Assembly: GCA_002493595.1 (NCBI GenBank)
Contig: DKZG01000008.1
Span: forward strand, 90,481-154,480
Origin: Ruminococcaceae bacterium UBA7080
GTDB taxonomy: Bacteria > Bacillota > Clostridia > Oscillospirales > Acutalibacteraceae
Reading direction: 5' to 3'
DNA: 64,000 nucleotides
Below the pieces are notes generated by a model that worked only from the letters and a program-made list of their open reading frames with translations, had not been told where the DNA came from and searched no databases. A program made the position numbers and the translations under genes. The stretch's first letter is position 1; every line of letters begins with the position of its first letter. This document shows, one piece after another, positions 1 through 8,180 of the stretch.

Positions 1-514
1 TAATATAATCAAAATCTTTGCTTACATCATGCAGAAAATCAGCCATCAGTTCGGAACCCAAAAGCTCTGCCGGATTTGGCGGAATGGAACCGGAACAAAG
101 GACACAAAGGTTGTCATATTCAGTAGGATGAATAACGCTGAATAAGTCTGCATGCTTTCTTACAGAGATTTTGTCTCCCAAATAATTTGTAAGTCCGGGT
201 GAATTAGGGACGGAAAAGTATTGGTGAACCTTCGGCTTTCTTAAATCACCGTCAATAAGAAGTACTTTTTGGTCTGCCTGTGAAAGACTGACCGCGAGAT
301 TAACCGTAGTGGTGGTTTTGCCCTCATTAGGTGCAGAGGATGTAACCACAACTGTTTTGCAGCCTTTTTTCATAACTGAAAACATAATATTTGCACGTAT
401 CGTTTTATAGGATTCCTCTATTCTGAATTTAAGAGCAGGCTGAATGGGCGCCTTATCAAGCAGATAACGGGAGGGCGCCTGTGCAGTGCCTTTGCTTTTT
501 TTTGACTTTGCCAT
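1..514 (-). CDS. CpsD/CapB-type capsular tyrosine kinase (BY-kinase), 3' part missing
   Basis: This is a cytoplasmic P-loop tyrosine kinase that autophosphorylates and controls capsule or exopolysaccharide polymerisation together with a Wzz-type membrane partner. The reverse-strand translation starts MAKSKKSKGTAQ and shows a Walker A motif (SAPNEGKTTTT, about residues 59-69) and a Walker A-prime motif (LLIDGDLRKP). That pairing is typical of bacterial tyrosine kinases. About 171 codons are visible before the reading frame leaves the window, so the C-terminal Tyr cluster cannot be checked. The start ATG overlaps the TAA of the upstream Wzz gene by one base, so the two are translationally coupled. 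Confidence 0.9.
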   Translation of the reverse strand, partial: MAKSKKSKGTAQAPSRYLLDKAPIQPALKFRIEESYKTIRANIMFSVMKKGCKTVVVTSSAPNEGKTTTTVNLAVSLSQADQKVLLIDGDLRKPKVHQYFSVPNSPGLTNYLGDKISVRKHADLFSVIHPTEYDNLCVLCSGSIPPNPAELLGSELMADFLHDVSKDFDYI

Positions 515-1290
515 TATTTACTTGCCCTCCTTTTATTGTCGGATGTCTTTGGCTTGACCGTACCTGCCGCAGCTTTAAAATCAAACTCGGGTATTGTACC
601 AAGCACGGGTATACCATATCTTTCACTGAGATTGTCATTGCTTTTTATACGTACATCAAGAAGGTCACGCAAAATAATATAGGCTGCAGCAAGAATTGCA
701 CCTGCACCAAAGCCGATAATCATTTTCTTAGGATAGCCAAGGCTTTCAGATGTGGTGGCCTTAAGAGCTACATCCTCAACAGATGCGTTTACAAGACCGT
801 TGTTCACGGTTTTCATTTTTGCCGGGATGCTTTTTTCGAGCTGGTGTGCAATTTGGTAGGACATATCTGCATCTGTAGTTGTTATTGTGATTTTAAACAT
901 AGCCGTGTTTTCAACTGCTTCAATTTGCATAGAGCCTTTTATCTGTCCCGAAGTATACGATGTATTCAGCTGTTTGTTTAAATCATTAGCAACAGACTGG
1001 TTGAATTCGTTTGTTTTAAAAAGCTCGATATAAGTATCAAGCATTTTTATTGCATAGTTCATTTTGCTGGTATTGCTTGTCTGCTGGGACACAGTTGAAG
1101 AGTCATTGAACTCCTGCTTCGAGTCCTGAGAAAATGCAAGAAATTCAACACTTGAGGTGTATGTCAGTGTTGTAAAATTAGCTGTGTACATATAGGCACA
1201 CAAAGTTCCGATTAGTGCAAAAAGAACAATAACCTTCCATTTTTTTAACAAAAGAGAAATGATTTTTTGCACGTTAGCATCAATATTCAT
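514..1290 (-). CDS. Wzz/YveK-type polysaccharide co-polymerase (kinase modulator)
   Basis: This membrane protein controls chain length in capsule or EPS synthesis and acts as the transmembrane activator of the BY-kinase encoded just downstream. It has 258 residues. A first hydrophobic helix lies at about 18-36 (VIVLFALIGTLCAYMY), followed by an extracytoplasmic Wzz domain that is rich in Ser, Thr and Gln. A second helix near residues 190-210 (IIGFGAGAILAAAYII) ends in a short Lys-rich cytoplasmic tail. This two-helix layout is that of Gram-positive CpsC/YveK proteins. The ATG is preceded by ACGGAGAATT. The gene is first of a minus-strand operon and is divergent from the glycosidase gene at 1449. 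Confidence 0.9.
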   Translation of the reverse strand: MNIDANVQKIISLLLKKWKVIVLFALIGTLCAYMYTANFTTLTYTSSVEFLAFSQDSKQEFNDSSTVSQQTSNTSKMNYAIKMLDTYIELFKTNEFNQSVANDLNKQLNTSYTSGQIKGSMQIEAVENTAMFKITITTTDADMSYQIAHQLEKSIPAKMKTVNNGLVNASVEDVALKATTSESLGYPKKMIIGFGAGAILAAAYIILRDLLDVRIKSNDNLSERYGIPVLGTIPEFDFKAAAGTVKPKTSDNKRRASK

Positions 1291-1339
1291 ATGAATTCTC
1301 CGTTTCTGAGACCATCTTTTCTAATCTAATTTAGTATAT

Positions 1340-1368
1340 ATATTACTTTATAATACCTGATTTGTCAA
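1340..1368 (-). promoter_or_regulatory. Candidate promoter of the wzz-kinase operon
   Basis: Read on the minus strand there is a perfect TTGACA -35 box (1363-1368), a 17-bp spacer and TAATAT (1340-1345, 4 of 6 matches) as the -10 box. The predicted 5' leader is about 40 nt. The -35 box lies inside one arm of an inverted repeat whose other arm holds the -35 box of the divergent promoter. Confidence 0.5.
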
Positions 1369-1398
1369 TGCTGCTTAAACTATATCTATTGACAAATC
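1359..1398. repeat. Perfect 11-bp inverted repeat between divergent promoters
   Basis: GATTTGTCAAT (1359-1369) is mirrored exactly by ATTGACAAATC (1388-1398), with 18 bp between the arms. Each arm contains a TTGACA hexamer, pointing left in the first arm and right in the second. This may be an operator, or simply a symmetrical pair of -35 regions. Confidence 0.6.
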
Positions 1399-1417
1399 AC
1401 GCTAAAAGTTACATAAT
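1389..1417 (+). promoter_or_regulatory. Sigma-A-type promoter of the glycosidase/phosphoesterase operon
   Basis: TTGACA (1389-1394), 17 bp, then CATAAT (1412-1417, 5 of 6 matches). Transcription would begin about 25 nt upstream of the ATG at 1449. Confidence 0.7.
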
Positions 1418-1448
1418 AACTAAAAAATACTGATAAGGATAATTTTTA

Positions 1449-4154
1449 ATGAGCAAAGAGTTTTTTAGTGAAAATACCATGCCCCAATGGGGCCCTTATT
1501 CAAAAAAATATATGGGTTTGTCAAAGATTATTGATGAGCTTAAGAGTGTCGGCGCAAGATTTGATTTTTCGGTTCATCCCACCTTATGGAACAGTGCTAC
1601 ACCTGTACCCAATGTTACGGTTCCGTCAAACTATCATTTGTGGAGCTGCAAGAGTGATTATACGCATTTTTCATACAGATATGAACTGATGTGGAAGGAT
1701 CAGGTATATGCAGATGTATCTTTTTCTAAGATGAAAAAGGATGCGTACCTGATGCGCTGTGAATTCTTTAATAATACTTCACTTACTCAGAATTGTATTT
1801 TAAATGTTTTCAGTGCACTGGAATTCCCTTATCCGACATATTGCCGGGTGAGTGCTCCTGAAAAATGTGTGCTGAAAAAAGCGAATGAATATAATGACTA
1901 CTCGTATAAGACACCGCGCCCATGGGACGAGGAGAACCCTGACGGTATGTTCAAGGGTATGTTTTCCGATAAAGATTTTTATAAGGGCAAAGGTCTTGGT
2001 GACAGATGCGAAAATTATCATGTTCATTTTCTTAATCTTAAACCTTTCGGTTGCGAAAAGGGCGACAAAGTTTCATATTCCTTTGATACGGATTTAAGAA
2101 CTTTTGCCAAGCCCGTAATAGCCGTCAGATATAAGACCGTTACTCAGGGAGATGCACATTTTGCAATGAATGGCTCAGAGGTAGTATTTAAAAACAGTCC
2201 TGAACTGAGCTTCGCCTATCTTCCGTTTGTAAAAGAGTTTACGCTTGAAAGTCTCGGTAAAGCCGGCATTGAACTTGATTTTCTTGCTGTGATTGATGAA
2301 ACCGATAAAGATAAACTCACAACACAAAGCGCATCCTTTGGTTATACACCTGTAATTGAGACGGAGAATATTGCCGACGGTCACAGAACAAAGCTTACTT
2401 ATAAAGATGTTGACTTGCCGTTTTATATTCTTACACATAATAAGAATACAAGAGAAAGGGTACTTGAGTCCGGCTCTCTTGAGGATGCACTTATCAACAG
2501 ACTGTCAAACGGCGACCATACATATGACGATTTAAAGGAAACCTTTTCAGCCTCTTTTCAGAGAAAAACAAGCGATAAAGGTTTTTTTCAAAATACACTT
2601 ATTAAATCCATTTTTGTTAAACCGGGTACTTCTCACATTGAATATATTGTTTTATCAAATGAGAAGCTTGAACCGCTGACGGATGAGCAGTACGAAAGCA
2701 TATATGAAAATGCCAAGCAGGATTCTTCCCAATCAGCCTTTAACAAAGCCGGTGAAAAATATACGCTTTCGACAAATATTTTAAAATCCACGCTGCTTAC
2801 CAATGTTGTTTATCCTGTTTATCGTCATGGCGAAAATGTGATTCATCATACGCCGGGCAAAAGATGGGACAGCTTTTATACTTGGGACAGCGGATTTATC
2901 GGTATGGGACTTCTTGAATTTTCAAAGGAGCTTTGCAGGTATGCACTTGATATGTATCTTTGCGACGACACAAACAAGGATTTTGCTTTCCTGCTTCATG
3001 GCTCGCTTGTGCCGACTCAGTTTGTTGAATATCTGGAACTGCTGAAAAGAACGCAAAACAAGTCAGAGCTTGCGTTCTTATATGATAAGGCAAAGCTTTA
3101 TTATGAATTTTTGCGCGGAAGAAATCATAAATCAACCTGTTCTAAATTCAATAACGGACTTCTTACAACGTATGATTATTGGTATTCACACTGCGGTATG
3201 GATGATTATCCTGCACAGGTAGAAATGATGAAGAATTATGCGCAGAAATATACATGCCCGTGTCTTTCAACAGCACAAATTATTCGTGCCGGCAAGATTA
3301 TGAAAATGGTGGCACTGTCGCTGAACAGACCGGATGATATAAAGGTGTATGATGCGGATATTGAATACTCAACACAGGCACTTAATGACCTTGCATGGGA
3401 CGAAGAGAGCGGTTATTATGGGTATACGCTTTATGATGAGCAGGGAAATCTGAAAGGTATTATGCGCACCGAGAACGGTGAGAACTGGAACAAGGGAATG
3501 GACGGTATTTATCCGATTGTTGCAGGTGCTGTTAAGGGTGAGCGAAAAAAGAGAATTCTTGCACATATAAAGAATCCTGATGAAATGTGGTCACAGGCAG
3601 GTATATCTGCTGTTGACATGTCGGCTTCCTATTATTTTGATGACGGTTATTGGAATGGTAATGTTTGGATGAGCCATCAGTGGTTTATTTGGAAAACGAT
3701 GCTTGATAACGGTGAAGCTGATTTTGCATACGATATTGCCGAACGTGCGCTTGATATGTGGAAGGATGAAACGGATTTTACCTATAATACATATGAATGT
3801 TTTGGTATTGCCACAAAGCGCGGCGGCTGGTTTCATAATTTCGGCGGTCTTTCTGCACCTATTTGCATATGGGCAAATGCGTATTATAAACCGGGGACGG
3901 TTACCACAGGTTTTGATATTTGGACCGATTATCAAAAAACAACAGATACAAGTGCCGAAATTTCATTTAAATATTTCGGTGATAATGAAAAATATACAAT
4001 GCTGGTCACTCTATCGGATAAGGCTGAATATGAAGCATATCTTAACGGGCAAATGATTGATTTTAACGAAAGAAACAAAGGCTCGCTTGAATTTACATTT
4101 GATGGCAGTGTTCAGAATGGAATTCTTGAAATAAAGGCAAAGCAGGAGAATTGA
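1449..4154 (+). CDS. GH63/MGH1-like (alpha/alpha)6-barrel glycoside hydrolase
   Basis: This is a large cytoplasmic protein (901 residues, no signal peptide) predicted to hydrolyse alpha-glycosidic bonds. The N-terminal 400 residues are beta-rich. The second half has the signature of the mannosyl-oligosaccharide glucosidase / mannosylglycerate-hydrolase-like (alpha/alpha)6 barrels: YTWDSGFIG (W479-D480), DGYWNGNVWMSHQW and a C-terminal GGWFHNFGGLS near residue 792. A short beta-sandwich-like tail follows. The substrate cannot be told from sequence. GH63-like proteins of this type act on alpha-glucosides, mannosylglycerate or related compatible solutes. It starts the operon, and the phosphoesterase ATG follows its stop by one base. 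The SD before its own start (AAGGATAATTTTTA) is modest. Confidence 0.8.
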   Translation: MSKEFFSENTMPQWGPYSKKYMGLSKIIDELKSVGARFDFSVHPTLWNSATPVPNVTVPSNYHLWSCKSDYTHFSYRYELMWKDQVYADVSFSKMKKDAYLMRCEFFNNTSLTQNCILNVFSALEFPYPTYCRVSAPEKCVLKKANEYNDYSYKTPRPWDEENPDGMFKGMFSDKDFYKGKGLGDRCENYHVHFLNLKPFGCEKGDKVSYSFDTDLRTFAKPVIAVRYKTVTQGDAHFAMNGSEVVFKNSPELSFAYLPFVKEFTLESLGKAGIELDFLAVIDETDKDKLTTQSASFGYTPVIETENIADGHRTKLTYKDVDLPFYILTHNKNTRERVLESGSLEDALINRLSNGDHTYDDLKETFSASFQRKTSDKGFFQNTLIKSIFVKPGTSHIEYIVLSNEKLEPLTDEQYESIYENAKQDSSQSAFNKAGEKYTLSTNILKSTLLTNVVYPVYRHGENVIHHTPGKRWDSFYTWDSGFIGMGLLEFSKELCRYALDMYLCDDTNKDFAFLLHGSLVPTQFVEYLELLKRTQNKSELAFLYDKAKLYYEFLRGRNHKSTCSKFNNGLLTTYDYWYSHCGMDDYPAQVEMMKNYAQKYTCPCLSTAQIIRAGKIMKMVALSLNRPDDIKVYDADIEYSTQALNDLAWDEESGYYGYTLYDEQGNLKGIMRTENGENWNKGMDGIYPIVAGAVKGERKKRILAHIKNPDEMWSQAGISAVDMSASYYFDDGYWNGNVWMSHQWFIWKTMLDNGEADFAYDIAERALDMWKDETDFTYNTYECFGIATKRGGWFHNFGGLSAPICIWANAYYKPGTVTTGFDIWTDYQKTTDTSAEISFKYFGDNEKYTMLVTLSDKAEYEAYLNGQMIDFNERNKGSLEFTFDGSVQNGILEIKAKQEN

Positions 4155-4155
4155 G

Positions 4156-5793
4156 ATGAGTAAAATTTACGGATGTAATAATGAACCGCTCAAGATTCAG
4201 TTCATAGCGGATATTCATTATTATTCAAGAACAGTCGGTACTGAAGGCAAGGCATATAAAAAAGCCGAATCAAAGTCGCAAAAGGTTATTAAAGACAGCG
4301 ATTTGGTTATTAAAGCGGGTTTTGATATGCTGTGTGAGGATGACTCTACAGATATAGTTGTTATTGCAGGTGACACAACCCGTGACGGTGAGATTGCATC
4401 ACATAAGGAGCTTATTGATATCCTTCGCGACCTGAAAAATAGGGGCAAAAGGGTTTATGTCATTACGGCAACGCATGATTATCGTGACGGCGGTGTGGCA
4501 GACGGTTATAATGGCGATGAAATCATTAAAGTTCCTGCTGTTGAAGAGAGACTTGATTTATGGGATATGTATTACGAATTCGGTCCTGATGAGGCAATTG
4601 CAACACATAGACAGTCAATGAGCTATGTTGTTCAGCTTGCACCCGGATACCGTCTGTTTGCATTAAATGACGATACGAATTATAAGCCGGAGGGCGAAAA
4701 CGGCTCAGGTTATTCGGATGATTGTTTGAATTGGATACTTGAGCAGCTTAAGGATGCACAGGCAAATGATCAGTATGTAATTGCAATGACGCATCACCCT
4801 ATGATATCTCCGTCACCATTTTATAAAATAATCGGCGGTGGAAATATGCAGCGAAATCATGAGATTACCCGTGAAATTTTTGCCGATTCGGGACTTCACT
4901 GTATGCTTACGGGTCATACTCATGTTCATGATATAAGCTACATAACCTCGAAAAAAGGAAACAGATTTTATGATATTGCTGTCGGTTCTATGATTGGCTG
5001 CCCGCCTGTAATGCGCAATGTTATCTTTGACCCGAAAAATGCTAAAATTGATGTTGAAACCGTTACAATTAAAAAGGTTGACGGTATAGATACCAAGGGC
5101 AAAGCGTTTGATGAATATATGAAGGGCTTTTTCTTTGGTATGATACGAGAGGTTCTCTGGGCAATGGGCTATGATATTGACCGTCTTGCCGAAATGTCAG
5201 ATGCCTTTTCAATTCCCGGTGAAAAGATAAAAAAGCTTGGCTGGATATTGAAGCCTGTAGGTAAATTTCTTGATAAGCTAACGTTTAAGAAGATTTGGCG
5301 TCTTTGTAAAAAAGAGAGCGGATTAACGAAGGCAGATATTGCTGACATTGCGGATAATAAGGTTATTGATTTTCTGCTTGAGCTTATTCAAAATCTTTAT
5401 TGCGGTGACTCTCCGTACAGTCCTCAAACAAGGGAATACAAGCTTACCTGCGGGGTTTTGAATATTGCGGACAGCTTGCTTGATACTCTTCATCTGAAAA
5501 TCGGCAAATTTATTAAAGGGGCAGATAGTGTGCGCTCTCTTGTTGAGCCTTTGCTTTGGAATTCGGGATATTGTGATGCAAATGCCTCACTTCCGATTTA
5601 TCCTATTTATGACGAGAATAATCCTGCTCCCAAAGAGGAAGAGATAGTATTTAATGACCCTGTAAAGAAAAGTAAAAAGGGTCCGTTAGTTCTTCTTATT
5701 CTGGTTCTTTTGCTTGTCCTGCTGCTGGCAGTTGTACTTGGAATCGCTGCGCTTGCTGTGTGGGCGGTTATTGCCATTATCGGACTTTTTTAA
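4156..5793 (+). CDS. Calcineurin-like metallophosphoesterase with C-terminal membrane anchor
   Basis: This is a dinuclear-metal phosphoesterase (545 residues). The motifs in order are ADIHYY (D19, H21), GDTTRDG (D73), ATHDYRD (H107-D108), MTHHP (H213-H214) and GHTHVHD (H254, H256). The third motif is normally GNH[DE], with Asn bridging both metals; here that Asn is replaced by Thr106. The fold and other ligands look intact. Residues 512-545 form one long hydrophobic helix after a KKSKKG stretch, so the enzyme is tail-anchored with its catalytic domain probably cytoplasmic. It starts one base after the glycosidase stop, with its SD (CAGGAG) inside that gene. The two proteins may act in one envelope-glycan or solute pathway, which is inference. 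Confidence 0.85.
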   Translation: MSKIYGCNNEPLKIQFIADIHYYSRTVGTEGKAYKKAESKSQKVIKDSDLVIKAGFDMLCEDDSTDIVVIAGDTTRDGEIASHKELIDILRDLKNRGKRVYVITATHDYRDGGVADGYNGDEIIKVPAVEERLDLWDMYYEFGPDEAIATHRQSMSYVVQLAPGYRLFALNDDTNYKPEGENGSGYSDDCLNWILEQLKDAQANDQYVIAMTHHPMISPSPFYKIIGGGNMQRNHEITREIFADSGLHCMLTGHTHVHDISYITSKKGNRFYDIAVGSMIGCPPVMRNVIFDPKNAKIDVETVTIKKVDGIDTKGKAFDEYMKGFFFGMIREVLWAMGYDIDRLAEMSDAFSIPGEKIKKLGWILKPVGKFLDKLTFKKIWRLCKKESGLTKADIADIADNKVIDFLLELIQNLYCGDSPYSPQTREYKLTCGVLNIADSLLDTLHLKIGKFIKGADSVRSLVEPLLWNSGYCDANASLPIYPIYDENNPAPKEEEIVFNDPVKKSKKGPLVLLILVLLLVLLLAVVLGIAALAVWAVIAIIGLF

Positions 5794-5829
5794 TTGACTA
5801 TTGCATTAGACAAAATATAATGATATAAT
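5794..5829 (+). promoter_or_regulatory. Promoter of the gtrA-like gene
   Basis: TTGACT (5794-5799), 16 bp, TATAAT (5816-5821). A second TATAAT follows at 5824-5829, so the exact -10 box is uncertain. The leader to the ATG at 5865 is about 30-37 nt. Confidence 0.6.
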
Positions 5830-5864
5830 ATCACTGATAAATTTCGAATTGAGAGGTAAAAATT

Positions 5865-6413
5865 ATGGCTAAAAACTTAAAAGACATCGACAATATGGCC
5901 GAAGAAAAAGGTTCATGGCTTGTTACTGCGTGGCAGTTTGTAAAGTTCATTGTTGTTTCTCTTCTTGCTTGTATTGTTCAGTTTGCATTGGTTAACATTA
6001 TTCCGTTAATTCCTCAGGTTAAAGAAATGTACGGTACCGCATTCAAATGGTTCGTATTTGATTATCCTGTTGAGGATGGCGGTCTCGGTTACTTTATTGC
6101 ATTCAATGTAGCAAATATCGCTGCTCAGATTGTTGCTTTCTTTGTAAATAAGGAAAAGACATTCAATTCAGGTGCAAATACTGCAGTCGTTCTTCCGATT
6201 TACATAATCTTTACAATTGCACTTATTTGTTTCTCCGCTTGGCTTTCACCAACTCTTTATGGTTTGTTCATCAACAAGTGGGGCTGGGCTGAGGCTCTTG
6301 CACTTAACATTGCAACAGCAGTTTGTTCTGCTCTTCAGTTCTTCCTTTATTTCCCTGTTGATAAGCTCCTCTTTAAAGAGAAGAAAGAAGATAAGGAAGA
6401 AAAGAAAGCATAA
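5865..6413 (+). CDS. GtrA-like four-helix membrane protein
   Basis: This small integral membrane protein (182 residues) belongs to the GtrA/flippase-like group, whose members are linked to moving polyprenyl-phosphate sugars across the membrane for envelope glycosylation. Four hydrophobic segments are visible at about 23-48, 70-92, 101-124 and 141-165. The GtrA-typical NFLWNK-like element appears as FFVNKEKTF after helix 2. The C-terminus is highly charged (KKEDKEEKKA). The start has GAGAGGTAAAAATT upstream. It has its own promoter and terminator, so it is probably monocistronic. The neighbouring glycosidase and capsule genes fit an envelope-glycan role. Confidence 0.75.
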   Translation: MAKNLKDIDNMAEEKGSWLVTAWQFVKFIVVSLLACIVQFALVNIIPLIPQVKEMYGTAFKWFVFDYPVEDGGLGYFIAFNVANIAAQIVAFFVNKEKTFNSGANTAVVLPIYIIFTIALICFSAWLSPTLYGLFINKWGWAEALALNIATAVCSALQFFLYFPVDKLLFKEKKEDKEEKKA

Positions 6414-6426
6414 AATCGACTTATTA

Positions 6427-6456
6427 AAAAAACGGCTCGTATGAGCCGTTTTTTGT
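6427..6456 (+). terminator. Rho-independent terminator after the gtrA-like gene
   Basis: AACGGCTC / GAGCCGTT form an 8-bp stem (6431-6438 with 6443-6450) around a GTAT loop, followed by TTTT and preceded by an A-run. Confidence 0.9.
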
Positions 6457-6484
6457 TCTGTATGAAAAATATTTTTATTTATCC

Positions 6485-6515
6485 GGTAACCTTTTTCTAT
6501 TTCACCTTGTTATAT
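6485..6515 (+). promoter_or_regulatory. Candidate ECF-type promoter of the sigma/anti-sigma pair
   Basis: GGTAACC at 6485-6491 resembles the AAC-containing -35 element of ECF sigma promoters. It is followed by a pyrimidine-rich spacer and TTGTTATATAAG at about 6507-6518. This would fit autoregulation by the sigma factor encoded at 6551. The -10 assignment is tentative. Confidence 0.4.
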
Positions 6516-6550
6516 AAGTGAAAGGACCTTTCAGAAAGGGTGGTGACATA

Positions 6551-7033
6551 ATGACGGAGAATGAATTTATAAGTGTTGTGAAGCAAAACAACAAGCGTAT
6601 TTATCTGATTGCACTTTCTATTACGCAAAACAGCAGTGACGCAGAGGATGTAATGCAGAATGTGTTTTTAAAGCTGTGGAAATACGACAGGGCTTTTAAT
6701 GACAATGAGCATCTGAAAAAATGGCTTACTGCAGTCAGTGTGAATGAAAGCAGGAATTATATAAAAAATCCTTTCAGAAAACGGATTAAGCCTCTTGACG
6801 ATGCGGTGAATATTTCCGTTTATGATAAAACGCAGAATATTGATTTGTTTAAAGCAGTTATGTCACTGGATATAAAGGAACGCACGATAATACACCTGTT
6901 TTATTATGAGGATATGTGTGTTGCCGATATTTCAAAAATACTTAAGCTGAAAGAGTCGGCAGTGAAAACAAGGCTGTTTCGTGCAAGAAAAAAGCTGAAA
7001 GAGATTTTAGGAGATGAATGGATAAATGAATAA
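6551..7033 (+). CDS. ECF-subfamily RNA polymerase sigma factor
   Basis: This is an alternative sigma factor of 160 residues. Region 2 is visible as SITQNSSDAEDVMQNVFLKL, and region 4 helix-turn-helix as MCVADISKILKLKESAVKTR with RARKKLKEIL. The reading frame extends 11 codons upstream to an ATG at 6518. I place the start at 6551 because AAAGGGTGGTGAC lies just ahead of it and the protein then begins MTENEF, like its family. The last 8 bases overlap the next gene, the usual arrangement for a sigma factor and its membrane-bound antagonist. The inducing signal is not deducible. Confidence 0.92.
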   Translation: MTENEFISVVKQNNKRIYLIALSITQNSSDAEDVMQNVFLKLWKYDRAFNDNEHLKKWLTAVSVNESRNYIKNPFRKRIKPLDDAVNISVYDKTQNIDLFKAVMSLDIKERTIIHLFYYEDMCVADISKILKLKESAVKTRLFRARKKLKEILGDEWINE

Positions 7034-8024
7034 AAATAATCAGAATTATAAGGAAACATTTTCAGCCTTTGAACCTTCTGAAAAAGCAGTTGAAAAGGTT
7101 TTTGAAATAACAACGGATAAAAGAAAGTTTTCAAAGCACGTTATGTTCAGGCAAGCTGCAGCGGTAATGCTTGCGTTTGTATTTGCTATCGGCGGCGGAT
7201 TTGGTATTCATTCTTTTGTTGGAAATAAAAATGCATCCGATAATAAGCTGGGCATTTTGATTGCTGTAGCAGGTGAAAAAAATCTGCTTGAAGCAGGTAA
7301 GGCAAACGAACAGGATTTGTTTTATGGCATTTATGTTGCTGATTTAGATGATGAAAAAGCAATGCGCGACGCGGTGTCGAGATGGCAGACAGACAGAAGC
7401 AGGCTTGAACAGCAGGGGCAAGAGATAGAAAAAGAGTTTGGCAATAAACCTATCACAAGAAGCTATGGCTCATCAAGCGGTGCTTGTTACAGCAACAGGC
7501 TGCAAAAGGAAACGGCAGCATTTTATACAAATCAAGCCGGAAGATTTCTTTTAAATCTTTTTAAATATGACAATGTAAAAGATATTACAATTGAAAATAC
7601 AAGCCGATACGGAACAATAACGATCTCTTATTGGGATAATGATTATGATCTCAGTCAAATGGATATGGATGTTTATTATGAACTTTACGGTAAGGACAGT
7701 ATCGGATATTTCTCAAGCAAGGATTACACATTTAACGAAACAAAGGATAAAATAGTGCTTACGAAAGAGTCGCTTTTATCCGGCATTGAGAAAGAGGGAG
7801 AACTTCTGACAGCCGACGGACCTATTAAACCCGGATACACATTGGAATGGAATCCTTCGGATTATCTGAAGAATTGTATCGGCGATGATATCCGTTTTGA
7901 TTTATCACAGATAAAGGACAGTATTATTTTTACGGTTAATTATGATGACGGAACATCTGAGCAGGCGAGTGTAAGCCTTGCCTTTGACAGTGACGGATAT
8001 ATGCATATCGGTGATGCTAAATAA
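7026..8024 (+). CDS. Membrane-anchored anti-sigma factor (probable)
   Basis: This protein of 332 residues probably holds the ECF sigma factor inactive until an envelope signal is sensed. Residues 1-40 are hydrophilic and cytoplasmic, one helix spans about 42-62 (AAAVMLAFVFAIGGGFGIH), and the remaining 270 residues are extracytoplasmic. There is no zinc-finger HxxxCxxC motif in the short N-terminal part. It therefore belongs to the non-zinc group (DUF4179-like layout), and its role is inferred mainly from the 8-bp overlap with the sigma gene. The extracytoplasmic domain is rich in Tyr, Asp and Ser and I do not recognise it. Confidence 0.7.
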   Translation: MNKNNQNYKETFSAFEPSEKAVEKVFEITTDKRKFSKHVMFRQAAAVMLAFVFAIGGGFGIHSFVGNKNASDNKLGILIAVAGEKNLLEAGKANEQDLFYGIYVADLDDEKAMRDAVSRWQTDRSRLEQQGQEIEKEFGNKPITRSYGSSSGACYSNRLQKETAAFYTNQAGRFLLNLFKYDNVKDITIENTSRYGTITISYWDNDYDLSQMDMDVYYELYGKDSIGYFSSKDYTFNETKDKIVLTKESLLSGIEKEGELLTADGPIKPGYTLEWNPSDYLKNCIGDDIRFDLSQIKDSIIFTVNYDDGTSEQASVSLAFDSDGYMHIGDAK

Positions 8025-8087
8025 GCATTGAAGAAAAAATATTTGCATAATTGCAGATTTGTTCCTGCTTTCTTTTTTGAATATTTT

Positions 8088-8121
8088 GACCTGCAAATTT
8101 TGTTCTTGCAGGTCTTTTTTA
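8088..8121 (+). terminator. Terminator of the sigma/anti-sigma operon
   Basis: GACCTGCAA (8088-8096) pairs with TTGCAGGTC (8106-8114) around a 9-nt loop and is followed by TTTTTT. Confidence 0.9.
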
Positions 8122-8180
8122 TTGCTTATTTAAATTATATATGTTATTATACATAATGAAAAAATATGTGCTGTGGTGTG

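Noticed and set aside
481..981. 166-codon plus-strand frame over the capsule genes
   Set aside because: It is antisense to the Wzz and kinase genes, is Cys-rich with low-complexity composition, and has no SD.
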